Shown: positions 26,922 to 38,855 of the stretch, one piece after another | How the letters are laid out: the number at the start of each line of letters is the position of its first letter | How positions within the stretch are numbered: the first letter of the stretch is position 1 | Assembly (NCBI GenBank): GCA_012932295.1 | Contig: JAAONU010000019.1 | Coordinates: 24,623,908-24,687,907 of the forward strand | Reading direction: 5' to 3' | DNA from: Cyclina sinensis | Taxonomy: Eukaryota; Mollusca; Bivalvia; Venerida; Veneridae | Length of the DNA stretch: 64,000 nucleotides | Made by a program: the position numbers and the translations under genes | Notes under the pieces: model-generated | Told to the model about the DNA's origin: nothing | The model's input: the letters and a program-made list of their open reading frames with translations, nothing else | The model's database searches: none

Positions 26922-26930
26922 TCTTGAATA
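26922..26930 (+). repeat. Direct repeat flanking the 57-bp foldback element, left
   Basis: TCTTGAATA, identical to 33772-33780, directly abuts the left terminal inverted repeat. Candidate target-site duplication. If the inverted repeat is extended by one A/T, the duplication reads as 7 bp (CTTGAAT) instead of 9. Confidence 0.8.
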
Positions 26931-26979
26931 AAGTCTGTGAAGTTGGCAGTGGGATCAACATTCGACATTCAATGTCCCG

Positions 26980-29630
26980 CAGTGCATTGAACATTCAGCA
27001 GGACATTCGATTTCATGCAAGATTTTGAATATCCAGCAGTGCATTCGACATTGGGCAGGACATTCGATTTGATGCATGTTTTTGAATGTCCAGCATTGGA
27101 TTGGACATTCAGCAGGACATTCGATTGAATGCATGTTTTTGAATGTCCAGCAGTGCATTGGACATTCAGCAGGACATTCGATCTGATGCATGTTTTTGAA
27201 TGTCCAGCAGTGGATTGGACATTCAGCAGGTCATTCGATTGAATGCATGTTTTTGAATGTCCAGCAGTGCATTGGACATTCAGCAGGACATTCGATCTGA
27301 TGCATGTTTTTGAATGTCCAGCAGTGGATTGGACATTCAGCAGGACATTCGATTGAATGCATGTTTTTGAATGTCCAGCAGTGCATTGGACATTCAGCAG
27401 GACATTCGATTTGATGCATGTTTTTGAATGTCCAGCAGCGCATTCGACATTCAGCAGGACATTCGATTTGATGCATGTTTTTGAATGTCCAGCAGTGCAT
27501 TGGACATTGGGCAAGACATTCGATTTGATGCATGTTTTTGAATGTCCAACAGTGGATTGGACATTCAGCAGGACATTCAAATGAATGCATGTTTTTGAAT
27601 GTCCAGCAGTGCATTGGACATTCAGCAGGACATTCGATTTGATGCATGTTTTTGAATGTCCAGCAGTGCATTCGACATTCAGCAGGACATTCGATTTGAT
27701 GCATGTTTTTGAATGTCAAGCAGTGCATTCGACATTGGGCAGGACATTCGATTTGATGCATGTTTTTGAATGTCCAGCAGTGGATTGGACATTCAGCAGG
27801 ACATTCGATTGAATGCATGTTTTTGAATGTCCAGCAGTGCATTGGACATTCAGCAGGACATTCGATTTGATGCATGTTTTTTAATGTCCTGCAGTGCATT
27901 CGACATTGGGCAGGACATTCGATTTGATGCATGTTTTTGAATGTCCAGCAGTGCATTGGACATTCAGCAGGACATTCGATTTGATGCATGTTTTTGAATG
28001 TCCAGCAGTGCATTGGACATTCAGCAGGACATTCGATTTGATGCATGTTTTTGAATGTCCAGCAGTGCATTCGACATTGGGCAGGACATTCGATTTGATG
28101 CATGTTTTTGAATGTCCAGCAGTGGATTGGACATTCAGCAGGACATTCGATTGAATGCATGTTTTTGAATGTCCAGCAGTGCATTGGACATTCAGCAGGA
28201 CATTCGATTTGATGCATGTTTTTGAATGTCCTGCAGTGCATTCGACATTGGGCAGGACATTCGATTTGATGCATCTTTTTGAATGTCCAGCAGTGCATTG
28301 GACATTCAGCAGGACATTCGATTTGATGCTTGTTTTTGAATGTCCAGCAGTGCATTGGACATTCAGCAGGACATTCGATTTGATGCATGTTTTTGAATGT
28401 CCAGCAGTGCATTCGACATTGGGCAGGACATTCGATTTCATGCAAGATTTTGAATGTCCTGCAGTGCATTCGACATTGGGCAGGACATTCGATTTGATGC
28501 TTGTTTTTGAATGTCCAGCAGTGCATTGGACATTCAGCAGGACATTCGATTTGATGCATGTTTTTGAATGTCCAGCAGTGCATTCGACATTGGGCAGGAC
28601 ATTCGATTTCATGCAAGATTTTGAATGTCCTGCAGTGCATTCGACATTGGGCAGGACATTCGATTTCATGCAAGATTTTGAATGTCCTGCAGTGCATTCG
28701 ACATTGAGCAGGACATTCGATTTCATGCATGTTTTTGAATGTCCAGCAGTGCATTCGACATTCAGCAGGACATTCGATTAAATGCATGTTTTTGAATGTC
28801 CAGCAGTGCATTCGACATTGGGCAGGCCATTCGATTTAATACAAGATTTTGAATGTCCTGCAGTGCATTCGACATTCAGCAGGACATTCGATTTGATGCA
28901 TGTTTTTGAATGTCCTGCAGTGCATTCGACATTGGGCAGGACATTCGATTTGATGCATGTTTTTGAATGTCCAGCAGTGCATTCGACATTCAGCAGGACA
29001 TTCGATTTGATGCTTGTTTTTGAATGTCCAGCAGTGCATTGGACATTCAGCAGGACATTCGATTTAATGCAAGATTTTGAATGTCCTGCAGTGCATTCGA
29101 CATTCAGCAGGACATTCGATTTCTTGCAAGATTTTAAATGTCCTGCAGTGCATTCGACATTGGGCAGGACATTCGATTTAATGCAAGATTTTAAATGTCC
29201 TGCAGTGCATTCGACATTGGGCAGGACATTCGATTTCATGCAAGATTTTGAATGTCCTGCAGTGCATTCGACATTCAGCAGAACATTCGATTTCATGCAA
29301 GATTTTGAATGTCCTGCAGTGCATTCGACATTGGGCAGGACATTCGATTTAATGCAAGATTTTGAATGTCCTGCAGTGCATTCGACATTCAGCAGGACAT
29401 TCGATTTTATGCAAGATTTTGAATGTCCTGCAGTGCATTCGACATTCAGCAGGACATTCGATTTCATGCAAAATTTTGAATGTCCTGCAGTGCATTCGAC
29501 ATTCAGCAGGACATTCGATTTCATGCCTTATTTTGAATGTCCTGCAGTGCATTCGACATTCAGCAGGACATTCGATTGAATGCATGTTTTTGAATGTCCA
29601 GCAGTGCATTGGACTTTCAACAGGACATTC
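26980..29630 (+). repeat. 57-bp satellite, left arm
   Basis: About 46 monomers. Variants differ mainly at CATTGG/CATTCG, CATTCAGC/CATTGGGC, CCAGCAG/CCTGCAG and GCATGTTTT/GCAAGATTT. Monomers with GCAAGATTTTGAATGTCCTG are concentrated towards the centre (28.4-29.5 kb). Confidence 0.95.
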
Positions 29631-29639
29631 GACATTTTT

Positions 29640-32600
29640 GAATGTCCTGCCTAATGTCGAATGCACTGCAGGACATTCAAAATCTTGCATGAAATCGAAT
29701 GTCCTGCTGAATGTCGAATGCACTGCAGGACATTCAAAATCTTGCATGAAATCGAATGTCCTGCTGAATGTCGAATCCACTGCTGGACATTCAAAAACAT
29801 GCATCAAATCGAATGTCCTGCTGAATGTCCAATGCACTGCTGGACATTCAAAAACAAGCATCAAATCGAATGTCCTGCTGAATGTCCAATCCACTGCTGG
29901 ACATTCAGAAACATGCATGAAATCGAATGTCCTGCCAAATGTCGAATGCACTGCAGGACATTCAAAAACATCCATCAAATCGAATGTCCTGCTGAATGTC
30001 CAATGCACTGCTGGACATTCAAAAACATGCATTCAATCGAATGTCCTGCTGAATGTCCAATCCACTGCTGGACATTCAAAAACATGCATCAAATCGAATG
30101 TCCTGCTGAATGTCCAATGCACTGCAGGATATTCAAAAACATGCATGAAATCGAATGTCTTGCTGAATGTCCAATGCACTGCGGGACATTCAAAAACATG
30201 CATGAAATCGAATGTCCTGCTGAATGTCGAATGCACTGCAGGACATTCAAAATCTTGCATGAAATCGAATGTCCTGCTGAATGTCGAATGCACTGCAGGA
30301 CATTCAAAAACATGCATGAAATCGAATGTCCTGCTGAATGTCGAATGCACTGCAGGACATTCAAAATCTTGCATGAAATCGAATGTCCTGCTGAATGTCG
30401 AATGCACTGCAGGACATTCAAAATCTTGCATTAAATCGAATGTCATGCCCAATGTCGAATGCACTGCTGGACATTCAAAAACATGCATGAAATCGAATGT
30501 CCTGCTGAATGTCGAATGCACTGCAGGACATTCAAAATCTTGCATTAAATCGAATGTAATGCCCAATGTCGAATGCACTGCTGGACATTCAAAAACATGC
30601 ATCAAATCGAATGTCCTGCACAATGTCGAGTGCACTGCTGGACATTCAAAAACATGCATGAAATCGAATGTCCTGCTGAATGTCCAATGCACTGCTGGAC
30701 ATTCAAAAACATGCATCAAATCGAATGTCCTGCCCAATGTCGAATGCACTGCTGGACATTCAAAAACATGCATCAAATCGAATGTCCTGTTGAATGTCCA
30801 ATGCACTGCTGGACATTCAAAAACATGCATTCAATCGAATGTCCTGCTGAATGTCCAATCCACTGCTGGACATTCAAAAACATGCATCAAATCGAATGTC
30901 CTGCCCAATGTCGAATGCACTGCAGGACATTCAAAATCTAGCATTAAATCGAATGTCCTGCCCAATGTCGAATGCACTGCTGGACATTCAAAAACATGCA
31001 TGAAGTCGAATGTCCTGCTGAATGTCGAATGCACTGCAGGACACTCAAAAGCATGCATGAAATCGAATGTCCTGCCCAATGTCGAATGCACTGCAGGACA
31101 TTCAAAATCTTGCATGAAATCGAATGTCCTGCTGAATGTCGAATGCACTGCAGGACATTCAAAATCTTTCATTAAATCGAATGTCCTGCCCAATGTCGAA
31201 TCCACTGCTGGACATTCAAAAACATGCATCAAATCGAATGTCCTGCTGAATGTCCAATGCACTGCTGGACATTCAAAAACAAGCATCAAATCGAATGTCC
31301 TGCTGAATGTCCAATCCACTGCTGGACATTCAGAAACATGCATGAAATCGAATGTCCTGCCAAATGTCGAATGCACTGCAGGACATTCAAAAACATCCAT
31401 CAAATCGAATGTCCTGCTGAATGTCCAATGCACTGCTGGACATTCAAAAACATGCATTCAATCGAATGTCCTGCTGAATGTCCAATCCACTGCTGGACAT
31501 TCAAAAACATGCATCAAATCGAATGTCCTGCTGAATGTCCAATGCACTGCAGGATATTCAAAAACATGCATGAAATCGAATGTCTTGCTGAATGTCCAAT
31601 GCACTGCGGGACATTCAAAAACATGCATGAAATCGAATGTCCTGCTGAATGTCGAATGCACTGCAGGACATTCAAAATCTTGCATGAAATCGAATGTCCT
31701 GCTGAATGTCGAATGCACTGCAGGACATTCAAAATCTTGCATTAAATCGAATGTCATGCCCAATGTCGAATGCACTGCTGGACATTCAAAAACATGCATG
31801 AAATCGAATGTCCTGCTGAATGTCGAATGCACTGCAGGACATTCAAAATCTTGCATTAAATCGAATGTCATGCCCAATGTCGAATGCACTGCTGGACATT
31901 CAAAAACATGCATGAAATCGAATGTCCTGCACAATGTCGAGTGCACTGCTGGACATTCAAAAACATGCATGAAATCGAATGTCCTGCTGAATGTCCAATG
32001 CACTGCTGGACATTCAAAAACATGCATCAAATCGAATGTCCTGCCCAATGTCGAATGCACTGCTGGACATTCAAAAACATGCATCAAATCGAATGTCCTG
32101 TTGAATGTCCAATGCACTGCTGGACATTCAAAAACATGCATTCAATCGAATGTCCTGCTGAATGTCCAATCCACTGCTGGACATTCAAAAACATGCATCA
32201 AATCGAATGTCCTGCCCAATGTCGAATGCACTGCAGGACATTCAAAATCTAGCATTAAATCGAATGTCCTGCCCAATGTCGAATGCACTGCTGGACATTC
32301 AAAAACATGCATGAAATCGAATGTCCTGCTGAATGTCGAATGCACTGCAGGACACTCAAAAGCATGCATGAAATCGAATGTCCTGCCCAATGTCGAATGC
32401 ACTGCAGGACATTCAAAATCTTGCATGAAATCGAATGTCCTGCTGAATGTCGAATGCACTGCAGGACATTCAAAATCTTTCATTAAATCGAATGTCCTGC
32501 CCAATGTCGAATCCACTGCTGGACATTCAAAAACATGCATCAAATCGAATGTCCTGCTGAATGTCCAATGCACTGCTGGACATTCAAAAACATGCATGAA

Positions 32601-33720
32601 ATCGAATGTCCTGCCAAATGTCGAATGCACTGCAGGACATTCAAAAACATCCATCAAATCGAATGTCCTGCTGAATGTCCAATGCACTGCTGGACATTCA
32701 AAAACATGCATTCAATCGAATGTCCTGCTGAATGTCCAATCCACTGCTGGACATTCAAAAACATGCATCAAATCGAATGTCCTGCTGAATGTCCAATGCA
32801 CTGCAGGATATTCAAAAACATGCATGAAATCGAATGTCTTGCTGAATGTCCAATGCACTGCGGGACATTCAAAAACATGCATGAAATCGAATGTCCTGCT
32901 GAATGTCGAATGCACTGCAGGACATTCAAAATCTTGCATGAAATCGAATGTCCTGCTGAATGTCGAATGCACTGCAGGACATTCAAAATCTTGCATTAAA
33001 TCGAATGTCATGCCCAATGTCGAATGCACTGCTGGACATTCAAAAACATGCATGAAATCGAATGTCCTGCTGAATGTCGAATGCACTGCAGGACATTCAA
33101 AATCTTGCATTAAATCGAATGTCATGCCCAATGTCGAATGCACTGCTGGACATTCAAAAACATGCATGAAATCGAATGTCCTGCACAATGTCGAGTGCAC
33201 TGCTGGACATTCAAAAACATGCATGAAATCGAATGTCCTGCTGAATGTCCAATGCACTGCTGGACATTCAAAAACATGCATCAAATCGAATGTCCTGCCC
33301 AATGTCGAATGCACTGCTGGACATTCAAAAACATGCATCAAATCGAATGTCCTGTTGAATGTCCAATGCACTGCTGGACATTCAAAAACATGCATTCAAT
33401 CGAATGTCCTGCTGAATGTCCAATCCACTGCTGGACATTCAAAAACATGCATCAAATCGAATGTCCTGCCCAATGTCGAATGCACTGCAGGACATTCAAA
33501 ATCTAGCATTAAATCGAATGTCCTGCCCAATGTCGAATGCACTGCTGGACATTCAAAAACATGCATGAAATCGAATGTCCTGCTGAATGTCGAATGCACT
33601 GCAGGACACTCAAAAGCATGCATGAAATCGAATGTCCTGCCCAATGTCGAATGCACTGCAGGACATTCAAAATCTTGCATGAAATCGAATGTCCTGCTGA
33701 ATGTTCAATGCACTGCGGGA
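29640..33720 (-). repeat. 57-bp satellite, right arm, with higher-order units
   Basis: About 71 monomers in inverted orientation. Blocks of 22-25 monomers recur. The same ordered variants reappear at offsets of 1425, 1311 and 1254 bp (25, 23 and 22 monomers), for example at 30033/31458/32712 and 30831/32142/33396. The higher-order structure is absent from the left arm, so the right arm grew by block duplication. Confidence 0.9.
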
Positions 33721-33771
33721 CATTGAATGTCGAATGTCGAATGTTGAACCCACTGCCAACTTCACAGACTT

Positions 33772-33780
33772 TCTTGAATA
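33772..33780 (+). repeat. Direct repeat flanking the 57-bp foldback element, right
   Basis: TCTTGAATA, identical and in the same orientation as 26922-26930, directly after the right terminal inverted repeat. Confidence 0.8.
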
Positions 33781-33833
33781 AGAACAATTGAAACAGGTTC
33801 CCAACTGTGTGGACCAGTACTATATTCTTTATA

Positions 33834-33925
33834 TCTATCTGAGTTTACTTATCGTCGGCATAACTTGGTTCAGAGGCATGTACTCATGCTCATTGGATAG
33901 CACCGATGCTTGGGACCTCGGTTTT
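33834..33925 (-). mobile_element. Fragment of the SINE-like family
   Basis: GAGTTTACTTATCGTCGGCA followed by GCTTGGGACCTCGGTTTTATG resembles the 3'-end and middle blocks of the copy at 16103-16370. It is rearranged or truncated. Confidence 0.4.
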
Positions 33926-34125
33926 ATGTCATCTCTGACCGCACCGACTATATTCCTTCCTCATATGATTTGTACGTCATTATTCCCAGTTGGTCATGTG
34001 ACCAAATGGAATGTAAAGATAGCGCGAGAGATTCTTCTATTTCCCGGGAATGGATAGAAACTTTGATCCATACTTCTGTACTTCCGTGCAGCGTTGATTC
34101 TGAGGTAAACTTGACATTTTTAGCT

Positions 34126-36005
34126 CACCTGTCACGTAGTGACAGAGTGAGCTTTTCTGATCACCTTTTGTCCGTCGTCCGTCCGTCCGTCCGTCAGTCC
34201 GTCCGTCCGTCCACAATTAGTTTGTTAACACTCTAGTGGTCACATTTTTGCCTCAATTGTCATGAAACTTGCATGGGATGTTTGTCTCATTGATATCTCG
34301 GACGAGTTCGAACATGGGTTATCAGGGTTGGAAAACTAGGTCACAGAGCCCAAATATAGAAAAACCTTGTTAACACTCTAGAGGCTACTTTTTCAGTCCA
34401 AATATCCTGGAAATTTGTCAGAAAGGTTCTATTGATGATTTCTAGCTCAAGTTCAAATATGGGTAATCTGGGTTCAAAAACTAGGTCACGGAGCCCAAAA
34501 ATAGAAAAATCTTGTTAACACTCTAGAGGTTACATTTTCAGCCCAAATAATCTGGAATTTTGTCAAAAAGGTTGTTTTGACAATTTCTAGGTCAAGTTCA
34601 AATATGGGTCATCTGGGGTCAAAAACTAGGTCACAGAGCCCAAATATGGAAAAACCTTGTTAACACTCTAGAGGTTACATTTTCAGCCCAAATAATCTGG
34701 AAATTTGTCAGAAAGGTTGCTTTGACAATTTCTAGGTCAAATTTAAATATGGGTCATCTGGGGTCAAAAACTAGGTCACAGAGCCCAAATATGGAAAAAC
34801 CTTGTTAACACTCTAGAGGTTACATTTTCAGCCCAAATAATCTGGAAATTTGTCAGAAAAGTTGCCTTGAGGATTTCTAGATCAAGTTCGAATATGGGTC
34901 ATCTGGAGTCACAAACTAGGTCACAGAGTCCAAATATGGAAAAACCTTGTTAACATTCTAAAGGTAGCATTTTCAGTCCAAATAACCTGAAAATTTGTCA
35001 GAAAGGTTCTATCGATGATTTCTATCTTAGTTTTGAATATAGGTTTTCTGGGTTCAAAAACTAGGTCACAGAGCCCGAAAGTAGAAAAACCTTGTTAATC
35101 CTCTAGAGGTTACATTTTTAGTCCAAATGTCCTTGAAATTTGTCAGAAAGATTGTTTCAAAGATTTCTAGCTCAGATTTGGATATGGGTCATCTGGGATC
35201 AAAAACTAGGTCACATGGTTCAAATATGTAAAAAACTTTTTAACACTCCAGAGGTTACATTTTCAGTCCAAATATCCTGGAAATTTGTCAGACAGGTTTT
35301 CTTGATGATTTCTAGCTCAAGTTGGAGTATGGGTCATCTTGGGTAAAAAACTAGGTCACAGAGCCCAAATATGGAAAAACCTTGTTAACACTCTAGAGGT
35401 TACATTTTCAGCCCAAATAATCTGGAAATTTGTCAGAAAAGTTGCCTTGAGGATTTCTAGATCAAGTTCGAATATGGGTCATCTGGAGTCACAAACTAGG
35501 TCACAGAGTCCAAATATGGAAAAACCTTGTTAACATTCTAAAGGTAGCATTTTCAGTCCAAATAACCTGGAAATTTGTCAGAAAGGTTCTATCGATGATT
35601 TCTAGCTTAGTTTTGAATATAGGTTTTCTGGGGTCAAAAAATAGGTCACAGAGCCCGAAAGTAGAAAAACCTTGTTAATCCTCTAGAGGTTACATTTTTA
35701 GTCCAAATGTCCTGGAAATTTGTCAGGAAGGTTGTTTTGATGATTTGTAGCTCAAGTTTGGATATGGGTAATCTGGGGTCAAAAACTAGGTCATAGAGCC
35801 CAAATATGGAAAAATCTTGTTAACACTCTAGAGATAACATTTTCAGTACAAATAACCGTGAAATTTGTCAAAGAGATTGTTTCAATAATTTCTAGGTCAA
35901 GTTTGAATATGGGCCATCTGGGGTCAAATAACCAGGTCCATAGCAACTTTGTTTAAAGCAGTCATACTCAGGTGAGCGATACAGGGCCATCATGGCCCTC
36001 TTGTT
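34126..36005 (+). repeat. 145-bp tandem repeat element, copy 2
   Basis: It starts AGCTCACCTGTCACGTAGTG, has a GTCC-GTCC-GTCC run (34170-34212), then about twelve units of roughly 145 bp (GTTAACACTCTAGAGG at 34369, 34514, 34659 and so on). It ends CTCAGGTGAGCGATACAGGG ... GGCCCTCTTGTTT. AGCTCACCTG near the start and CAGGTGAGCG near the end are inverted, like subterminal repeats. A block of four units (about 581 bp) is duplicated: the text at 34855-35120 recurs at 35436-35700. No coding capacity. Confidence 0.85.
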
Positions 36006-38855
36006 TGAGAATATACCAGTCTTGTGACTGTTACTCAGACACACCGTGGAGGACACGTAGGTTACAGCCTCGTCGATAGTTACATAAGAAATCGACCTTG
36101 AGTCATGTACCAAAACACGATAAACACATGTTTACTGGTTGTCTTACAGTCAATGCACACTCAGCCATAACCATTATCATGTACAATAACATGTACAATA
36201 ACAATAGCATGGAATGAGAAAATACGCAGTATTCAAAGCTTTACGCGATAAATAGTAAGCAGCTTTAAGGACGTCCAGGGGTCAAGGACGTCCTGGGGTC
36301 AAGTAGAAACAGTTTCAGGTGGCTATGGTTCGATGATATAAGTAACAGCTGATATTTCAAAGTTCGTTCACTTTAGTTTTATTGAAGTGGTGAAAGTGAC
36401 CCTGAGTATTTAAGATATCTGAAACTGCATTGCCGTGTATCTTTAGAAATCAAGCATTTCCATTTTCAGCTAAATACATTAATATCAGTTAAGGAAAATA
36501 TCTTACTGTCATTGAGTCAAGTTGTGAATGTTTTAGTAATGGTCAGGTCAAAAAATAAATTTTCAACTATACTTGTTATATCCCTCTGTTAGTTATAATG
36601 ATTTCTGATAATTCTCTGTGTTTCAGCATTTCTCTTGACTGTCATGCATCTAGGCCATTTTGAACACCACAATAACTCCAGGTCAACACACATGTGGAAT
36701 TCTCATTACGAGCTTACGTGGTTTTGTCTCGTTGAATGTCTCGGTTAGAAATCGGGTTCCTCCATATAGCACGAAGATTGATACAAATCACGAAGATTGA
36801 TATAAATATTGGTAGTCAAGAAAAAAGCCATTTTAAACATTCGTACATAAATGCATCTTTTTTCTTTGTCGTAGCTGTCCGACCCAGCTTTGATCTACTT
36901 ATAAGTGGAAAAAAATATTATCACTCCGAATGAATATTTACATTTATTTCATTGGTCAAAAAACGTGAACTGCGCAAAAAGGTTAAAGGACAATTTTGAG
37001 GCTTTCGTAATTGGTGACAAACAATTTGAGAAAAATCTACGTTTCTTTTTCAACGACCATACTGCGGGGTGAAAGCAATTAGACAGGCTCTAACTGACCA
37101 AAAATGGAGAAGCAGATATTTCTTTTAGACTTTAATCCCTTGATACACTGTCCCGTCGCTTAGTGCAAAAAAGCATTATGTCAAACAGAAGTTTTTCTAG
37201 TATGACATAAATCGTTAGCATTTATTTAGCATTACTTAGCTTCTAGCGTATTCAGTCCACCTGTATGATCATCAACAACACCTAATATGTGTGTGTGAAG
37301 TTAGCTTTGCATACGACATTAGCCATTGGACATGTGCTACAACGACATTCGAATTTTGAATCACTTGAATTTTGAACGTCCTGCTAACGCGATATCCGGC
37401 GTTCGATGTGTTTATCATTTTTCACTTGGATGTTGAGCTAGCTTGACATTAGACATTCGACTTTGGACTCATCTGTTTTTTTTAATGTTGTGCTTTATAC
37501 AGCACGACATTCGACATGTAGAACATTACGATAACAAATCACAACCATAGTATTTCTCTGGAGGTATCGTCATAATGAAGATGACATAACCATAGACTTC
37601 ACGCGGTACAGGATTTCGCGAGGAGGAATATCAAAAGGTTAACAAACAAATTTTTATAGCACTAATGCTTATCATATATTTACCCACTGTCTCTGAAGAA
37701 ATCTATCTAAAACATGACTATTCCTGGAGGACATCTCTATATAAGTCTGCCGATGGCACATCGAACAATGTAACATTGTGAAACTTGAGAACCAGTGATC
37801 GCTGTTAAAGATATAGTATTTATCCTTGTTACAGATAGAAAACTCCAATACCTATTAGGTCTTTGAAGAATTTGGGCCATTAAAATCCTAATCATTAAAC
37901 CTGCCAATTTCTTGCGAGAAAAGTTTTTTTTCCGTTTATGCAATTTCTGAAGATTAACTGAACCTGTAACAAGAACATTCTGAACTGGATTGCCAGAGTT
38001 GTGAAATTGTGCCTTTTTATTTTTTTTCTCTCATTTTTTCAGTCTTTGGTCCAAACGCCATGCTGTCTCCTCTTCAAAAGTAAAAACAGTGCTACAGACC
38101 ACAGCATGCCACATATCTACGTATTGTCATAACCAACAGTAAAACCAAAGTTTATATTGAATAACATATATACAGACATAACAAGTAATTCTCATGTTCT
38201 GATGAATAAGAGAACAATTGCAGCACATATTAAATAGAAAGGCGGTAATAAATAGTGAATTTAAAGTCACATCTAGATGGCATTGTTCTTCTACCGAAAG
38301 AAGAGACCTCAGTTAAAGGCATCACTTCGGAGTTACCACATTGCAATCTAAACAGACGGAGGGACAATGGCATAAACTGATCCCCCATTCCACATGTGTC
38401 AGGGGCAAGTCACAGAATAATAAACTATCTAGATTACAAGAAACTGTGTTCGTCAAAGTATTGTGTACCTTCTACAAGACATATTTACATAACAGCCGTA
38501 TCAGAGTGATACAATATAGAAGTAGGTTAGATCAGTGAGATAGGTTATTTCACCTCCAGTTACGAAATGTCAGTTCCCATGTCTCTTTAAATATAATAAT
38601 TTATCTAAATGAAAGGCAATGCAGACGATAAAGACAGCTGAAGATTTGTTACTACACGCACAGTTATTTCCCTTCATACACTTAATTGTGTCTGTGGATT
38701 TTTTAAACCTAAATCGGTCTTTTTCATTTTATTTGTTATTAGTTTAAAAGCATTCTGTTTGAAAACCACATTATTTGGATTAACCGAATCAATAACACAA
38801 TAGTGACATCGCTGTTGGTACAATTCCCGTCATGCTGTCAAAATCATTTTTTATA
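36006..38855. other. Gene-free stretch before the ABHD15-like gene
   Basis: No exon recognised. Near 37318-37525 GACATTCGA occurs three times (37344, 37452, 37506) with GTCCTGCTAA-like text, possibly an old relic of the 57-bp repeat. The right end should include the 3' UTR of the minus-strand ABHD15-like gene. Confidence 0.45.

Larger units (their letters stand above)
23091..26929. other. Gene-free AT-rich stretch with trinucleotide and tetranucleotide repeats
   Basis: No exon recognised. It holds TAAA repeats at 24316-24350, and TGA/GAT runs at 25144-25176, 25674-25696 and 25806-25975 with GCAGTA-type words near 25280-25325. Low-complexity frames (poly-Met, poly-Ile, poly-Ser) come from these runs. 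Confidence 0.6.
26931..33771. mobile_element. Foldback-type element with 57-bp tandem-repeat arms
   Basis: The ends are inverted copies: AAGTCTGTGAAGTTGGCAGT with GGG(A/T)TCAAC next, at 26931 and, reverse-complemented, ending at 33771. Inside, 57-bp monomers (roughly GCATGTTTTTGAATGTCCAG, CAGTGCATTGGACATTCAGC, AGGACATTCGATTTGAT) run in one orientation from about 26980 to 29630 and in the opposite one from 29640 to about 33720. The turning point is a 10-bp hairpin, CAGGACATTC / GAATGTCCTG, around 29631-29639. There is no unique central segment and no transposase. The left arm is 2.70 kb and the right arm 4.13 kb. The flanks carry a 9-bp direct repeat. This matches the known architecture of foldback transposons (long inverted repeats built of short tandem repeats, 9-bp duplication in Drosophila FB). 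The assignment is by structure only. Confidence 0.85.

Noticed and set aside
26980..33720. CRISPR array
   Set aside because: The genome is eukaryotic, there are no unique spacers, and the array is contiguous 57-bp monomers in inverted arms.
29362..33726. 1454-codon open frame as a giant protein gene
   Set aside because: It is a direct consequence of a stop-free 57-bp repeat; equally long frames exist in other frames and on the other strand, and no promoter, intron or non-repeat domain is present.
34126..35533. Short frames through the 145-bp repeat
   Set aside because: Repeat-derived, low-complexity, not conserved between units.
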